From: CAVTWD01 sp963738325
GTDB taxonomy: Bacteria; Actinomycetota; Acidimicrobiia; Acidimicrobiales; Ilumatobacteraceae
Assembly (NCBI GenBank): GCA_963738325.1
Contig: CAVTWD010000017.1
Location: forward strand, 620,001-684,000
Length of the DNA stretch: 64,000 nt
Reading direction: 5' to 3'
Shown: in pieces, positions 1-8,654 of the stretch
How positions within the stretch are numbered: position 1 is the first letter of the stretch
How the letters are laid out: every line of letters begins with the position of its first letter
Translations under genes and position numbers: made by a program
Notes under the pieces: generated by a model
Told to the model about the DNA's origin: nothing
The model's database searches: none
What the model saw: the letters and a program-made list of their open reading frames with translations, nothing else

Positions 1-1560
1 TCATCCTGCAGGTCACTGGCCTCGGCGACCGGCGTGGTCTCGGCCAGGGTCACGATCAGGACCCGGCTGTAGTCGGGATCCTGGAGACGCATCAGTGGTG
101 TCACGACGCGGCCGGCCCGTTGACCGAGGCCCTGCATCACCTGGCGGTGGAAGGATCCGGTGAGGTCGAGCAGCAACAGCGTGTGGCCCGTGGGGGCGGT
201 GTCGATGACCACGTACTCGGTGCGGCCCCGGCCGAGCAGCTGACGGAAAGCTTGGAAGACCGCGAGCTCCTCGGAGCACGGCGAGCGGAGATCTTCGGCG
301 AGCAGCTCGAGGTGTTCTTGATCGAGACCGCCGCGGGTGGCCGCGTCGAGCCGGCTCCGCACGTACTGCTGGGTCGCTTCATCGGGGTCGATCTCGCTGG
401 TGGTCAGCGAGGGCAGCGACGGGAGGGCCACGGCGGCGTGGCCGGCGGGGTCGGTGGTCGTCAAGTGGACCGGGTGGCCGCGGCGGGCGAGCTCGGTGGC
501 GATGAGGTGGGCGACGGTGGTCTTGCCGACCCCACCCTTGCCGGTGACGAGGACCACGCCGTGTCCGGGCCGCTCGAGCTCGTCGATGAGCCCAGCCAGG
601 CTCCCACCTGCTGGCGCGGAGCCGGCGCCGGCGTTGCCGTGGGCAGCATCGGGCGGGCTGGCCCCCATGACGAAGGCCCGGAGTGCCCCAACGCCGATGA
701 GGTCCCCGGCGACCAGCGGTACGACGGCGACGGGGAGCCGGTGCAACGACGAGGGCTGTGTGCTCAAGGCGTGCTGTTGGGCCGCGGCGTAGGCCTCGGC
801 GACGACATCCCCCGCGAGCGGCTCGGCCAGGACACCGTTGATGACCAGCTTCTGCTGGTCGATCCCGAGCTGGTGGAGCTCCCCAGCGGCGTCGGCGGCG
901 ACGGTGAGGGCGCCCTGGTCGGGTCGCGCGACCAGGACCACGGTCGTCAGGGATGGATCTTGGAGGGCGGCAACGGCGGCGGCATAGACGGGGCGGTCGT
1001 CTTGGAGGCCGGCCAGCGGGCCAAGGCAGCTCGTCGCATCGGGACTGGCCCCGAGATAGTCCGACCATGCCGCCGGCAGGCTCAGCAGCCGCAGCGTTTG
1101 CCCGGTCGGGGCGGTGTCGAACACGACATGGTCGTAACCCTCGATCGACTTCGGGTCGGTGAGGAGGCGGGCAAAGGTGTCAAAGGCGGCCACCTCCACG
1201 GTGCAGGCGCCGGCCAGCTTCTCCTCGAGCGCAGCCACCTCGCTGTCCGGGATCACCCCCCGGTACGGTCCGATCACCCTGGTCCGATAGTCATCGGCGG
1301 CGGCCTGGCGGGTCGAGATCCATGACCTCGAGCCGCTCGACACCCGGTACCGGGGTCGGCTGCTCACCGGTGGCCATCTGCAACACGTCGGCGAGATTCG
1401 ACGCCGGATCTGTCGACACGAGCAGCACTCGCCGGCCGCGGTCAGCGAGGGCCACTGCGGTGGCCGACGCGATCGTCGTCTTGCCGACGCCGCCCTTGCC
1501 GGTGAACAGCAGAAATCGAGTGGACCAGGCGACCCAGTCGACCCCGGCGGCGTCACGCAA
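1..1560 (-). pseudogene. arsA: ArsA-type arsenite-transporting ATPase (frameshifted, 3' end outside window)
   Basis: This is a two-domain anion-transporting ATPase that powers arsenite extrusion through the neighbouring permease. The first nucleotide-binding half begins with a P-loop GKGGVGKTT soon after the start. A second P-loop, VTGKGGVGKTTVA, lies near 530-550, and each half has a DTAPTGxTL switch motif. The frame breaks near 1310: removing one C restores the expected LDPQAAA. The frame is then open to the window edge, so the C-terminus is cut off. The likely start is TTG at 1560, or CTG at 1572 overlapping the upstream stop. It is the last visible gene of a minus-strand ars operon. The frameshift may be a sequencing error. 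Family assignment is secure. Confidence 0.88.
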
Positions 1561-1568
1561 AGCTGTGG

Positions 1569-1832
1569 TCAGTGTCGGGCGGCGAGGTGATGGCCGCGTT
1601 CGGTGTGGCGAGGATGGGCTTGGTGGGCGGCGTCGTGCGCGGCGGCGCAGACGCGGCAGCGGATGAGCCGTGCGGGTGGTTCGACCAGGATCTGCCGGTC
1701 GATGAGGGCGGTGCGCGTCAGATGATGGTCGAAGCTCACGGCGTGGTCGGCGCAGACCGCTGCGCCGCAGTCGTGGCACACGGCCACGGCCGGGGTGAGC
1801 CAGTCGGCCTCGGCGCAGTCGAAGCAGTTCAT
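1569..1832 (-). CDS. small cysteine-rich zinc-binding protein (DUF2180-like)
   Basis: This 87-residue protein begins MNCFDC and has several paired cysteines and histidines (CHDCGAAVCADH, then RCRVC), a B-box/DUF2180-like zinc-finger pattern. A strong GAGAGGAGG ribosome site lies just upstream. The ATG overlaps the acr3 stop (ATGA), so the two are translationally coupled. Proteins of this type recur in actinobacterial ars operons. A metalloid- or metal-binding accessory role is inferred, not shown. Confidence 0.7.
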   Translation of the reverse strand: MNCFDCAEADWLTPAVAVCHDCGAAVCADHAVSFDHHLTRTALIDRQILVEPPARLIRCRVCAAAHDAAHQAHPRHTERGHHLAARH

Positions 1833-2975
1833 GATGCCTCCTCTCGGGTGGGGCGATCGGCGGGGGCCGGGTAGTAGCGGCGTCTGGCCCACAGCGCGAC
1901 GTAGACCAGGCCGACGAGCACCGGGACCTCGATCAGGGGACCGACGACGCCGGCGAGGGCTTCGCCGGAGGTGACACCGAAGACCCCGATCGCCACCGCG
2001 ATGGCGAGCTCGAAGTTGTTCCCCGCTGCGGTGAACGCGATCGACGGCGTTGCGCGGATAGGGGAAGCCCATGCGCAGGCCGCCGAAGAAGGCTCCGAAC
2101 CACATGATGGCGAAGTAGGCGAGCAGCGGCAGGGCGATGCGGGCGACGTCCCACGGTTTGCTGGTGATCTTGTCGCCCTGTAGGGCGAAGAGCACGACGA
2201 TGGTGAACAGCAGCCCGTACAGGGCGACCGGGGCGATGCGGGGCAGGAAACGCTGCTCGTACCATTCGGTGCCCTTGGTCTTCTCCCCGACGGTGCGGGT
2301 GATGATCCCGGCGGCCAGCGGGATGCCCAGGAACACCAGGACGATCTTGGCGATCTGCCACATCGTCACGTCCAGCACCGCCGTGTCCAGGCCGAGCCAG
2401 CCCGGCAGCACGCTCAGGTAGAACCATCCCAACACCGAGTAGGCCACGATCTGGAACAGGGAGTTGATCGCCACCAGCACGGCGGCGAGCTCGCGGTCGC
2501 CGCAGGCCAGGTCGTTCCAGATCAGCACCATGGCGATGCAGCGGGCCAACCCCACGATGATCAGCCCGGTGCGGTACTCGGGAAGATCGGGCAGGAACAG
2601 CCACGCCAGGGTGAACATGAGCGCCGGCCCGACGACCCAGTTCAAGACCAACGAGAAGGTCAAGGAGCGGCGGTCGCTCATCGCCTCATCCAGGCGCCGG
2701 TACCGCACCTTGGCCAGCACCGGGTACATCATCAACAGCAGCCCGATGGCGATCGGGAGGGACACGGTGCCGATCTTCACCGCGTCGAGCCAGTCGTCGA
2801 GCTGGGGGATGGCCCGGCCCAACACCAAGCCGAGGAGCATGGCGGCGCCGATCCACAAGGGCAGGAACCGGTCCAGGCGGGACAGCCGATGCACCACATC
2901 GGTGTCGTCGAGGGCGACGTCGTCGACGACCGCGGTGGCCATGTGCTTCGACGAGGGGCCCGGCGAGCCGGTCAC
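1829..2975 (-). pseudogene. acr3: ACR3-family arsenite efflux permease (frameshifted near 2050)
   Basis: This is a ten-helix arsenite/H+ antiporter of the ACR3 (BASS superfamily) type. The N-terminal three quarters reads cleanly: hydrophobic helices, the WNDLACGD region and KTKGTEWYEQRF loop. After YPRN the frame shifts. In the next frame the conserved FTAAGNNFELAIAV segment and the last two helices follow, ending at the TGA that overlaps the zinc-protein ATG. The GTG start at 2975 overlaps the arsR stop (GTGA); ATG 2942 is an alternative. With ArsA it would form an ATP-assisted extrusion pair. A small indel in an otherwise intact gene is as likely as true inactivation. Confidence 0.88.
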
Positions 2976-3247
2976 GACGGCACGGCCTCTCGCTCGAATC
3001 CGGCCCGCAGCTCGGCCAGCGCAGCGTCATCGACGGTGTAGTCGATCCAACGGCCTCGTCGCGCGCCGCTGATCAGTCCGGCCTGCCGGAGCACCTTCAA
3101 GTGATGCGACAGCAGCGGCGGGGACACGGCCGCCACCTGGGCCAGCTCGCACGCGCATCGTGTCCCGCCTCGAAGCTCCCGCACGATGGCCCAGCGCACC
3201 GGGTCCCCCAGCGCCCTGAACTGTTCAACGATCTTTGAATCGCTCAC
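2972..3247 (-). CDS. arsR: ArsR/SmtB repressor with CxC arsenite-binding motif
   Basis: This is a 91-residue winged-helix metalloregulator. The recognition region reads VSPPLLSHHLKVL. An RCACEL motif (Cys31, Cys33) sits where classical As(III)-sensing ArsR proteins have their CVC pair. It starts with GTG, and its stop overlaps the acr3 start, so it heads the acr3-zinc protein-arsA operon. A TTCAA-N6-TTGAA palindrome at 3224-3239 lies over its own first codons and could be an autoregulatory operator (inference). Confidence 0.9.
   Translation of the reverse strand: MSDSKIVEQFRALGDPVRWAIVRELRGGTRCACELAQVAAVSPPLLSHHLKVLRQAGLISGARRGRWIDYTVDDAALAELRAGFEREAVPS
3224..3239. promoter_or_regulatory. 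TTCAA-N6-TTGAA palindrome over arsR start
   Basis: This 5-6-5 inverted repeat covers the first codons of arsR. It has the same TCAA-N6-TTGA skeleton as the site at 4568-4581 in the divergent ars promoter. ArsR operators commonly overlap start regions, but this copy lies in coding sequence and could be chance. Confidence 0.4.
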
Positions 3248-3399
3248 TGTCCGCAGTGTCGCTCACAGGCCCTCTCCGAGCACAGGGCACAAGGTCCCCG
3301 ATCACGAAGATCTGCGCCCGGCCACGCGACAGCCAGTCAGGACGTCGTCGTTCGCGAGTCGTCAGCCGAGGGATTCCATCCGACCGCCGACCGCGGTCG

Positions 3400-4131
3400 T
3401 CAACGAACGGGCTTGGCGGCCCGGATGATGGCGGCGTGGACGCCGTCACCCACGGCGTGGGTGAACTCGATGGTCACGTCGGCCAGCCCGGCCGCTTCGA
3501 GCCCGGCCCGGTAGTCGGGCACCGGGAGCGCGCCGGCGATGCAGCCGACGTAGCTGCCGCGCTCGGCCCGCTCGGCGGCGCTGAGCCGGTCCTCGGTGAC
3601 CACGTCGCTGATCCCGATCCGGCCGCCCGGGCGCAGCAGCCGGCGCATCTCGGTGAACACCGCCGCCTTGTCGACGGCCAGGTTGACCACGCAGTTGGAG
3701 ATGATCACGTCCACCGATCCGTCCGGGAGCGGGACGGCGTCGATGCGACCCTCCAAGAACTCGACATTGGCAGCACCGGCCTCGGCGGCGTTGCGGCGGG
3801 CCAGATCCAACATCTCGGGGGTGAAGTCGACCCCGTACACCGTGCCGGTGGGGCCCACCCGGCGGGCAGACAACAGCACGTCGATGCCGCCACCCGATCC
3901 CAGGTCCAGCACCACCTCCCCGGGATGGAGGTCGGCGACGGCGACCGGGTTGCCGCACCCCGCGCTGCCCAGGGTTGCTGCGTCGGGCAGCCCGGCGAGG
4001 TCGTCGTACAGGCCGGCGCCGAACTGGTCGGCCTGGGGGCCGCAGCACGCCGGGGACCCTTCGCCGGCGGCGAGGGCCGTCCCGGCGTAGTAGCGGCGCA
4101 CCTCGGCTTCGACGCTGTCCGGTTCGTTCAT
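3400..4131 (-). CDS. arsM: arsenite S-adenosylmethionine methyltransferase
   Basis: This 243-residue class I SAM methyltransferase converts As(III) to methylarsenicals. The SAM-binding motif LDLGSGGGIDVLL is clear. So are the ArsM-specific cysteines: CC in SPACCGP near residue 28, SAGCGNP, SNCVVNL and YVGCIAGALP. These are the four conserved cysteines expected to hold As(III). The ATG at 4131 overlaps the arsR stop (ATGA), so it is the second gene of that transcript. Unlike many neighbours it is intact. Methylated products fit with the ArsI-type lyase at 9.6-10.1 kb. Confidence 0.92.
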   Translation of the reverse strand: MNEPDSVEAEVRRYYAGTALAAGEGSPACCGPQADQFGAGLYDDLAGLPDAATLGSAGCGNPVAVADLHPGEVVLDLGSGGGIDVLLSARRVGPTGTVYGVDFTPEMLDLARRNAAEAGAANVEFLEGRIDAVPLPDGSVDVIISNCVVNLAVDKAAVFTEMRRLLRPGGRIGISDVVTEDRLSAAERAERGSYVGCIAGALPVPDYRAGLEAAGLADVTIEFTHAVGDGVHAAIIRAAKPVR

Positions 4132-4478
4132 CGTTGCCTCCCTTGTCGTCTCGGCGTGTCGTCCCACGGGGCCACGCCAGCTGGCAGGCGTCCCATCACC
4201 ACCTCGGCCGCCGACGGGAAGCAGGCCAGGCAGCGGTCGTTCATTCGCCACCAACTCGATTGGGCCTCCCGGTCGACCAGGGCGAACCCGACGTCGGCGA
4301 GGATCTTGAGGTGGTGCGACACCGTGGACTGGGCCAGGTCGAGCTCGTCGACGATTTCGCCGACCGACATCGCCCTTCCGGCGGTGGCCAGCAGGTTGAG
4401 GATCAGGATGCGCGACGGATCCCCCAGGGCACGGAACCACGACGCCCACATCTGGGCTTCGTCGCGGATCACGTTCAT
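4128..4478 (-). CDS. arsR: ArsR-family repressor in front of arsM
   Basis: This 116-residue winged-helix regulator has the HTH VGEIVDELDLAQSTVSHHLKIL at about residues 39-60. It lacks the CxC of the other ArsR copies. A C-terminal RCLACF (Cys83, Cys86) is a different candidate metalloid site, of the C-terminal sensing kind. It overlaps arsM by four bases. The divergent intergenic region carries ATCGA-N6-TCGAT six bases upstream of its ATG, probably its own operator. Confidence 0.87.
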   Translation of the reverse strand: MNVIRDEAQMWASWFRALGDPSRILILNLLATAGRAMSVGEIVDELDLAQSTVSHHLKILADVGFALVDREAQSSWWRMNDRCLACFPSAAEVVMGRLPAGVAPWDDTPRRQGRQR

Positions 4479-4483
4479 CGATC

Positions 4484-4499
4484 ATCGACGATACTCGAT
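4484..4499. promoter_or_regulatory. ATCGA-N6-TCGAT palindrome (putative ArsR operator)
   Basis: This perfect 5-6-5 inverted repeat lies in the arsR/arsR-arsC divergent promoter. The same motif occurs twice at 10.11-10.18 kb in front of arsI and another arsR, which makes it a credible shared operator. Confidence 0.62.
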
Positions 4500-4567
4500 G
4501 CCGACGGCGATCGGCAACCGGCCAAGACCGTCAGAGGGCCGGCCCAGAACGCCGCCGGCACGCTTAC

Positions 4568-4596
4568 TCAAGAAATATTGACTCACCGGATCTTGA
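4568..4596. promoter_or_regulatory. TCAA-N6-TTGA palindrome nested in TCAAGA/TCTTGA repeat
   Basis: TCAA-N6-TTGA lies at 4568-4581, and TCAAGA pairs with TCTTGA at 4591-4596. It is 17 bases upstream of the arsR-arsC GTG start, in an AT-rich dip. It is a candidate operator or promoter element for the plus-strand transcript. Confidence 0.5.
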
Positions 4597-4612
4597 ATGA
4601 GAGGCTGAGCTG

Positions 4613-5275
4613 GTGGAGTCCGATCTCTCGCTCGACGTTCGGGCAGCCCGGCATGCCGCGCTCGGTGACGCGACCCGACTGGCCATCGTCGATGAGCTCG
4701 CCTGGTCTGATCGTTCACCGGTCGAGCTGCAGCAGCTCACCGGCATCGCCTCCAACCTGTTGGCCCATCACCTCGACGTCCTGGACGCGGTGGGCTTGAT
4801 CACCCGGACCCATTCCAGCGGCGACGGTCGCCGCCGCTATGTCCATCTGCATCGCGACGCCCTGGGCGCGCTCTCCGCCGGACGGCGTGTCGAGGCCCAA
4901 CCGGTCCTGTTCGTGTGCACCCACAACTCGGCCCGCTCCCAGCTGGCGGCCGCGCTGTGGACGGCGCTCACCGATCAGCCAGCCCACAGCGCCGGCACGC
5001 ATCCCGCCGAGCGGGTCCATCCCGGCGCGGTGGCGGCCGCTCGCCGTACCGGTCTCGATCTCCGCGACGCCCATCCGAAGCAGCTCGGCCAGCTGCGGCG
5101 CCGGCCGAGCCTGGTGGTGACGGTGTGCGACCGGGCCCACGAAGAGCTCGGGCCTCACCCGTCGTGGCTGCACTGGTCGGTTCCGGATCCGGTTCCCACG
5201 CCGACCAAGGCCGCGTTCGACGCCACGGTGGGCGACCTGCGCGAGCGCATCACGTCAGTCTTGGCGGCGTCGTGA
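4613..5275 (+). CDS. ArsR-ArsC fusion: metalloregulator fused to LMW-phosphatase-type arsenate reductase
   Basis: This 220-residue protein has two domains. Residues 1-90 form an ArsR-like winged helix (LTGIASNLLAHHLDVL). Residues 97-220 are an arsenate reductase of the low-molecular-weight phosphatase fold, with the Cys-x5-Arg loop CTHNSARS (Cys102, Arg108). The GTG start at 4613 follows GAGAGG. Its stop overlaps the aquaporin start (GTGA). Fusions of this type are known in actinobacterial ars operons. Whether both halves are active cannot be seen from sequence. The sensor half has no CxC. Confidence 0.87.
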   Translation: MESDLSLDVRAARHAALGDATRLAIVDELAWSDRSPVELQQLTGIASNLLAHHLDVLDAVGLITRTHSSGDGRRRYVHLHRDALGALSAGRRVEAQPVLFVCTHNSARSQLAAALWTALTDQPAHSAGTHPAERVHPGAVAAARRTGLDLRDAHPKQLGQLRRRPSLVVTVCDRAHEELGPHPSWLHWSVPDPVPTPTKAAFDATVGDLRERITSVLAAS

Positions 5276-5990
5276 GCAAGCTGGACCGCCAGCCCGAGAC
5301 CGGCACCGGCGTGCTGGGACTCGACCTCACTCGCCGCTTGGTCGCCGAGGCGCTCGGCACGGCATTCCTGCTCGTCGCCGTCATCGGTTCCGGGATCATG
5401 GCCAGCCGCCTCTCCCCCACGACGTCGGTCTGCAGCTGTTGGAGAACGCCGCCGCCACCGCCGGCGCCCTCGTCGGGCTCATCTGGATGTTGGGCGCCGT
5501 GTCCGGCGCCCATTTCAACCCCGTCGTCACCCTGGTCGACCGGGCCTTCGGCGGCGTCGGCACCCGGGAGGCCGGCCTCTACATCGCCGCCCAGGTCGCC
5601 GGGGGCTGCCTGGGCACGATGATCGCCAACCTCATGTTCGAGCTCCCCGCCATCGACGTGTCCACCACGAGCCGCTCGTCGGCGGCGCTGTGGCTGTCCG
5701 AGGTCGTGGCCACCATCGGGCTGCTACTAGTGATCAACGGCTGCGTGCGCAGCGGGCGGGCCAACGTGGTCGCCGTCGCTGTGGGCGTGTGGATCGGCGG
5801 GGCCTACTTCTTCACCTCCTCGACCAGCTTCGCCAACCCCGCCGTCACCGTCGCCCGCACCCTGTCCGACACCTTCGCCGGCATCGCCCCGTCGTCGGCG
5901 CCCATGTTCATCGTCATGCAGCTCATCGGCGCCGCCATCGCCGTCGTCCTCATCCGCTTCCTGTATCCCCGCGAGGTTCCCGATGCCTGA
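5272..5990 (+). pseudogene. MIP/aquaporin channel, AqpS-like (frameshifted near 5420)
   Basis: This six-helix major intrinsic protein sits inside the ars operon, where such channels pass arsenite or methylated arsenicals. The first pore box reads HFNPVVTL (NPV instead of NPA); the second is SFANPAVT. The reading frame breaks at about 5420. Adding one base restores continuity between the first helix (ends MASRLSP) and the rest. It overlaps arsR-arsC by four bases and arsC by eight. The indel may be a sequencing error. Confidence 0.85.
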
Positions 5991-6409
5991 GCCCGTGCCC
6001 GAAGTGCTGTTCGTCTGCATCCACAACGCCGGCCGCTCCCAGATGGCGGCCGCCCTCCTCGACCGTCATGCCCACGGCCGGGTCATCGTCCGCTCCGCCG
6101 GCACCGCCCCCGCCGACACGATCAACCCGGCCGTCGTCGACGTCATGCGCGAGGTCGGCATCGACCTCGCCGCCGCCGGAGCCGTCCCCAAATCCCTCAC
6201 CGACGCCGCCGTGCGGGCCTCCGACGTGGTGGTCACCATGGGCTGCGGCGACACCTGCCCGTACTACCCGGGCACCCGCTACGTCGACTGGGCCCTCGAC
6301 GACCCTGCCGGCAAGACGCCCGACGAGATCCGCCCCATCCGCGACGAGATCGAACGACCGCGTCCTCGAACTCCTCGACCAGCTCACCGAAGAAGAAGGA
6401 GTCGCATGA
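5983..6409 (+). pseudogene. arsC: arsenate reductase, LMW-phosphatase type (late frameshift)
   Basis: This is a thioredoxin- or mycothiol-linked arsenate reductase. The phosphate loop CIHNAGRS (Cys12 to Arg18) is near the N-terminus, and the resolving-cysteine region MGCGDTCPYYPG follows. A one-base insertion near 6352 shifts the last 20 codons. The alternative frame gives RVLELLDQLTEEEGVA ending at the TGA that overlaps the next ATG. Catalytic residues are upstream of the break. It overlaps the aquaporin gene by eight bases. Confidence 0.87.
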
Positions 6410-7051
6410 CCACCGACCTCAACAGCCTGTCCCTCGCCCAGCTCAACCTGGTCAAGGCGGCCACCGGTCGCCTCAAGGACGAGTTCGCCGGCATCTTCGC
6501 CGCCGAGACCATCGAACGGTTCATCGCCGACAGCCTCGATCAGCTCCTCGGCACCGCCAAGATCACCACCTGGGTGCCGATCCTGGTGGAGCGGTTCACC
6601 CGCGACCGGCTCAAGGCCCTCGCCAAGGTCGAGGGCAAGCTCACCACCACCGTCCCGTCGGTGCTGTTCTTGTGCGTCCACAACGCTGGCCGGTCCCAGA
6701 TGGCCGCCGCCTGGCTCAAGCGTCTGGCCGGGGACCGGGTGATCGTCTACTCGGGCGGGTCGATGCCCGAAAGCGAGGTCAACCCGGCCGCCATCGACGC
6801 CATGGCCGAAATCGGCATCGACATCCGCACCGAGTTCCCCAAACCATGGACCGACGAGATCGTCCGGGCCGCCGACGTCGTCATCACCATGGGCTGCGGC
6901 GACGCCTGCCCCATCTTCCCCGGGAAGAAGTACGAAGACTGGGAAGTCCCCGACCCCGCCGGCGTCGACGTGACCGCCGTGCGCGCCCATCCGCGACGAC
7001 ATCGGCCAACGCGTCCGCCACCTCATCAACGAGCTCGAGCTCACCAGCTGA
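6406..7051 (+). pseudogene. arsC: arsenate reductase with N-terminal three-helix domain (late frameshift)
   Basis: This is a mycobacterial-style ArsC of about 214 residues. Residues 1-75 form a helical dimerisation-type domain. It is followed by a phosphatase-fold reductase with CVHNAGRS (Cys90, Arg96) and MGCGDACPIFPG. One extra C near 6988 shifts the frame. Correcting it gives AIRDDIGQRVRHLINELEL and a stop at 7051. It is coupled to the preceding arsC by an ATGA overlap. Including the fusion, this operon has three arsenate-reductase domains. Confidence 0.87.
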
Positions 7052-7059
7052 TCACCGCC

Positions 7060-7172
7060 GTGCCCCACCTGCTCGTCATCGGCGCAGCGACGCCGGCATC
7101 GCCGCCGCCTTGGCGGCCCGCCAACACGACCCCGGCTGGGACGTCACCGTCGTCCTGGCCGACCGTTACCGG
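7060..7172 (+). pseudogene. N-terminal stub of an FAD/NAD(P) disulfide oxidoreductase
   Basis: The stub begins at GTG nine bases after arsC. It reads PHLLVIG, SDAGIAAALAARQ and DVTVVLADRYR once a small indel near 7083 is allowed. This is the FAD dinucleotide-binding start of the flavoproteins often found downstream of arsC. Similarity stops at about 7172, and a different sequence with a perfect hairpin follows. The gene is truncated. Confidence 0.6.
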
Positions 7173-7237
7173 CTCTTCGGATCTAAGCGGCGTCTCGGGG
7201 ACACCGGAGGGACGTCCGGGCGTCTACGAGCGCCCTC

Positions 7238-7269
7238 GTCGAAGACCGACAAGACTGTCGGTCTTCGAC
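7238..7269. terminator. perfect 14-bp stem, 4-base loop hairpin
   Basis: GTCGAAGACCGACA pairs with TGTCGGTCTTCGAC around an AGAC loop. It lies between the truncated flavoprotein and the cupin gene. There is no T-tract, so it may be a transcript-end stabiliser, or the scar of the event that truncated the flavoprotein gene. Confidence 0.5.
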
Positions 7270-7349
7270 TAGCGACCCGGCACTGGGCTGGTCGAAGTCC
7301 AGCGGACGGGCACGAGCGGATGGACGTCGGGTCGTCGAAGCAGACAGAG

Positions 7350-7704
7350 GTGAGCACGATGAGCAATGACGAGGCGGTACCGGAGACGAGAGGCGTTACG
7401 ACGGAGCTACTTGCAACTGTTGACCTTGGCGCTGAGATCGAGGGCATGGCGGGAACGTCAATTTCGAATGCGTATGTTCACCTTCAAGCCTGGAGCCGTC
7501 TTCGGCCCGATTCACGACCATAAGGACAGACCGGGCATCGTCTACATACTGCAAGGAACGATCACTGATCACCGAGACGGCGCTGCCACGGACTATGGAC
7601 CGGGAGTGGGCTGGCCAGAGGATCGAAACACCACACATTGGCTTGAGAACAGAGGAACGGTTCCGGCGGTGGAGATCTCGGTCGACATCGTCCGGTCCGA
7701 GTAG
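7350..7704 (+). pseudogene. small cupin-domain protein (frameshifted near 7450)
   Basis: The N-terminal frame starts at GTG 7350 (or ATG 7359, MSNDEAVPE). After a one-base shift it continues as FRMRMFTFKPGAVFGPIHDHKDRPG, YILQGTITDHR and NTTHWLENRG. The beta-barrel cupin motif, with HDH and a later His, could bind a metal. It is about 115 residues when corrected. The weak ACAGAGG upstream is a possible ribosome site. Its role next to the ars genes is unknown. Confidence 0.65.
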
Positions 7705-7739
7705 CACGTGGGTGTGCCCACGACCGGTTGCGGCATGAC

Positions 7740-8115
7740 CACGCCCGCGCGCGCCCACCCAACAGGCCCCGCCGCTTGGCCCGCATCCCCGACGAACGGC
7801 GCGCCGAGGGGACCGGGCTGCGGTCGATGGCGCCGGACACCACCGCGAACTCGAACAAGCCGCGGAGCGCCGCGATGCGCTGGTTCATCGTCGACGACGC
7901 CGCGCCGCGGCCTCGTCGCAGCGGCACGACCGTCCCTATCGTCGGCGGGGCCGCTAGCCACTCCAAGAAATCGCAGACATCCATCGGTGTCACCACCATC
8001 AGCTGCAACGCCCGCGACTCGCAGAACCGCAAGAAAACTCAACGTGTGGAAGGCGTAACTCCGCACCGTCAACCCGGCGAACGCCCGCACCCGCAGGAGT
8101 CGTCCCGTCCAAACC
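7740..8115 (-). pseudogene. remnant of a tyrosine-integrase N-terminal domain
   Basis: Fragments in two frames read AGLTVRSYAFHTLSF, then RFCESRALQLMVVTPMDVCDFLEWLA, then NQRIAALRGLFEFAVVSGAI. This is the SAM-like core-binding domain of an XerC/D-type recombinase, with a frame change near 8030. No catalytic domain follows. The fragment lies immediately beside a decayed arsI copy. Confidence 0.6.
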
Positions 8116-8169
8116 GCCGCCCACACCTGGCTGGGCGCCGCCGCACCGACCGCTTGAGGCGCGCCATCC

Positions 8170-8440
8170 GACGCGATCACCGGCGCGTCGGCCAGCACGA
8201 TGTTTGAACTCCCCGACGTTGTCCGCGCCATGCACCCGCACCTTGTACTGCAATGCACAGCCACACGCGTTCGACTCCACCTCGCAGGCCAAACCGTCGC
8301 GCCGGCCCCGGGCGGCTACCCATGCGACCGCGTCGGTGGACTCGACCTCGACCCGACGTGGTTCGGCAAGCCGGGCATGCCAGCTCCGGCGAACAACACG
8401 GCGACGGCGAAGTTCGCGTAGCCCTCCTGGACCTTGACGC
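8170..8440 (-). pseudogene. decayed second copy of arsI-like lyase
   Basis: Fragments in two frames match the intact arsI at 9.6-10.1 kb. VKVQEGYANFAVA and LFAGAGMPG are followed by VEVESTDAV, then CALQYKVRVHGADN. The DPPLK segment is missing. The CC arsenic-binding pair is degraded to a single-cysteine GCALQ. There is no continuous frame. It is a duplication relic. Confidence 0.62.
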
Positions 8441-8654
8441 CCGACTTGGAACGGCCGCCTACGTCCCACACGAGTTCACCGGCATGTTTGCTGCCCTGAC
8501 GCTCGAGCCGCACATCGCCGCCAGCCTGGACCAGCGCCTGCCCAACGCCACCGTCGGCAGCCATGGGCACGAGGACCGGGGACTCGACGACCCGGTCGGC
8601 GACGAGCTCCGCCGACGAGTCGAGAGTTCCTCGTTGCGTGGGAGCTGACCCCGC

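Noticed and set aside
120..1325. 401-codon plus-strand frame opposite arsA
   Set aside because: No domain features, and the opposite strand has two P-loops and ArsA motifs.
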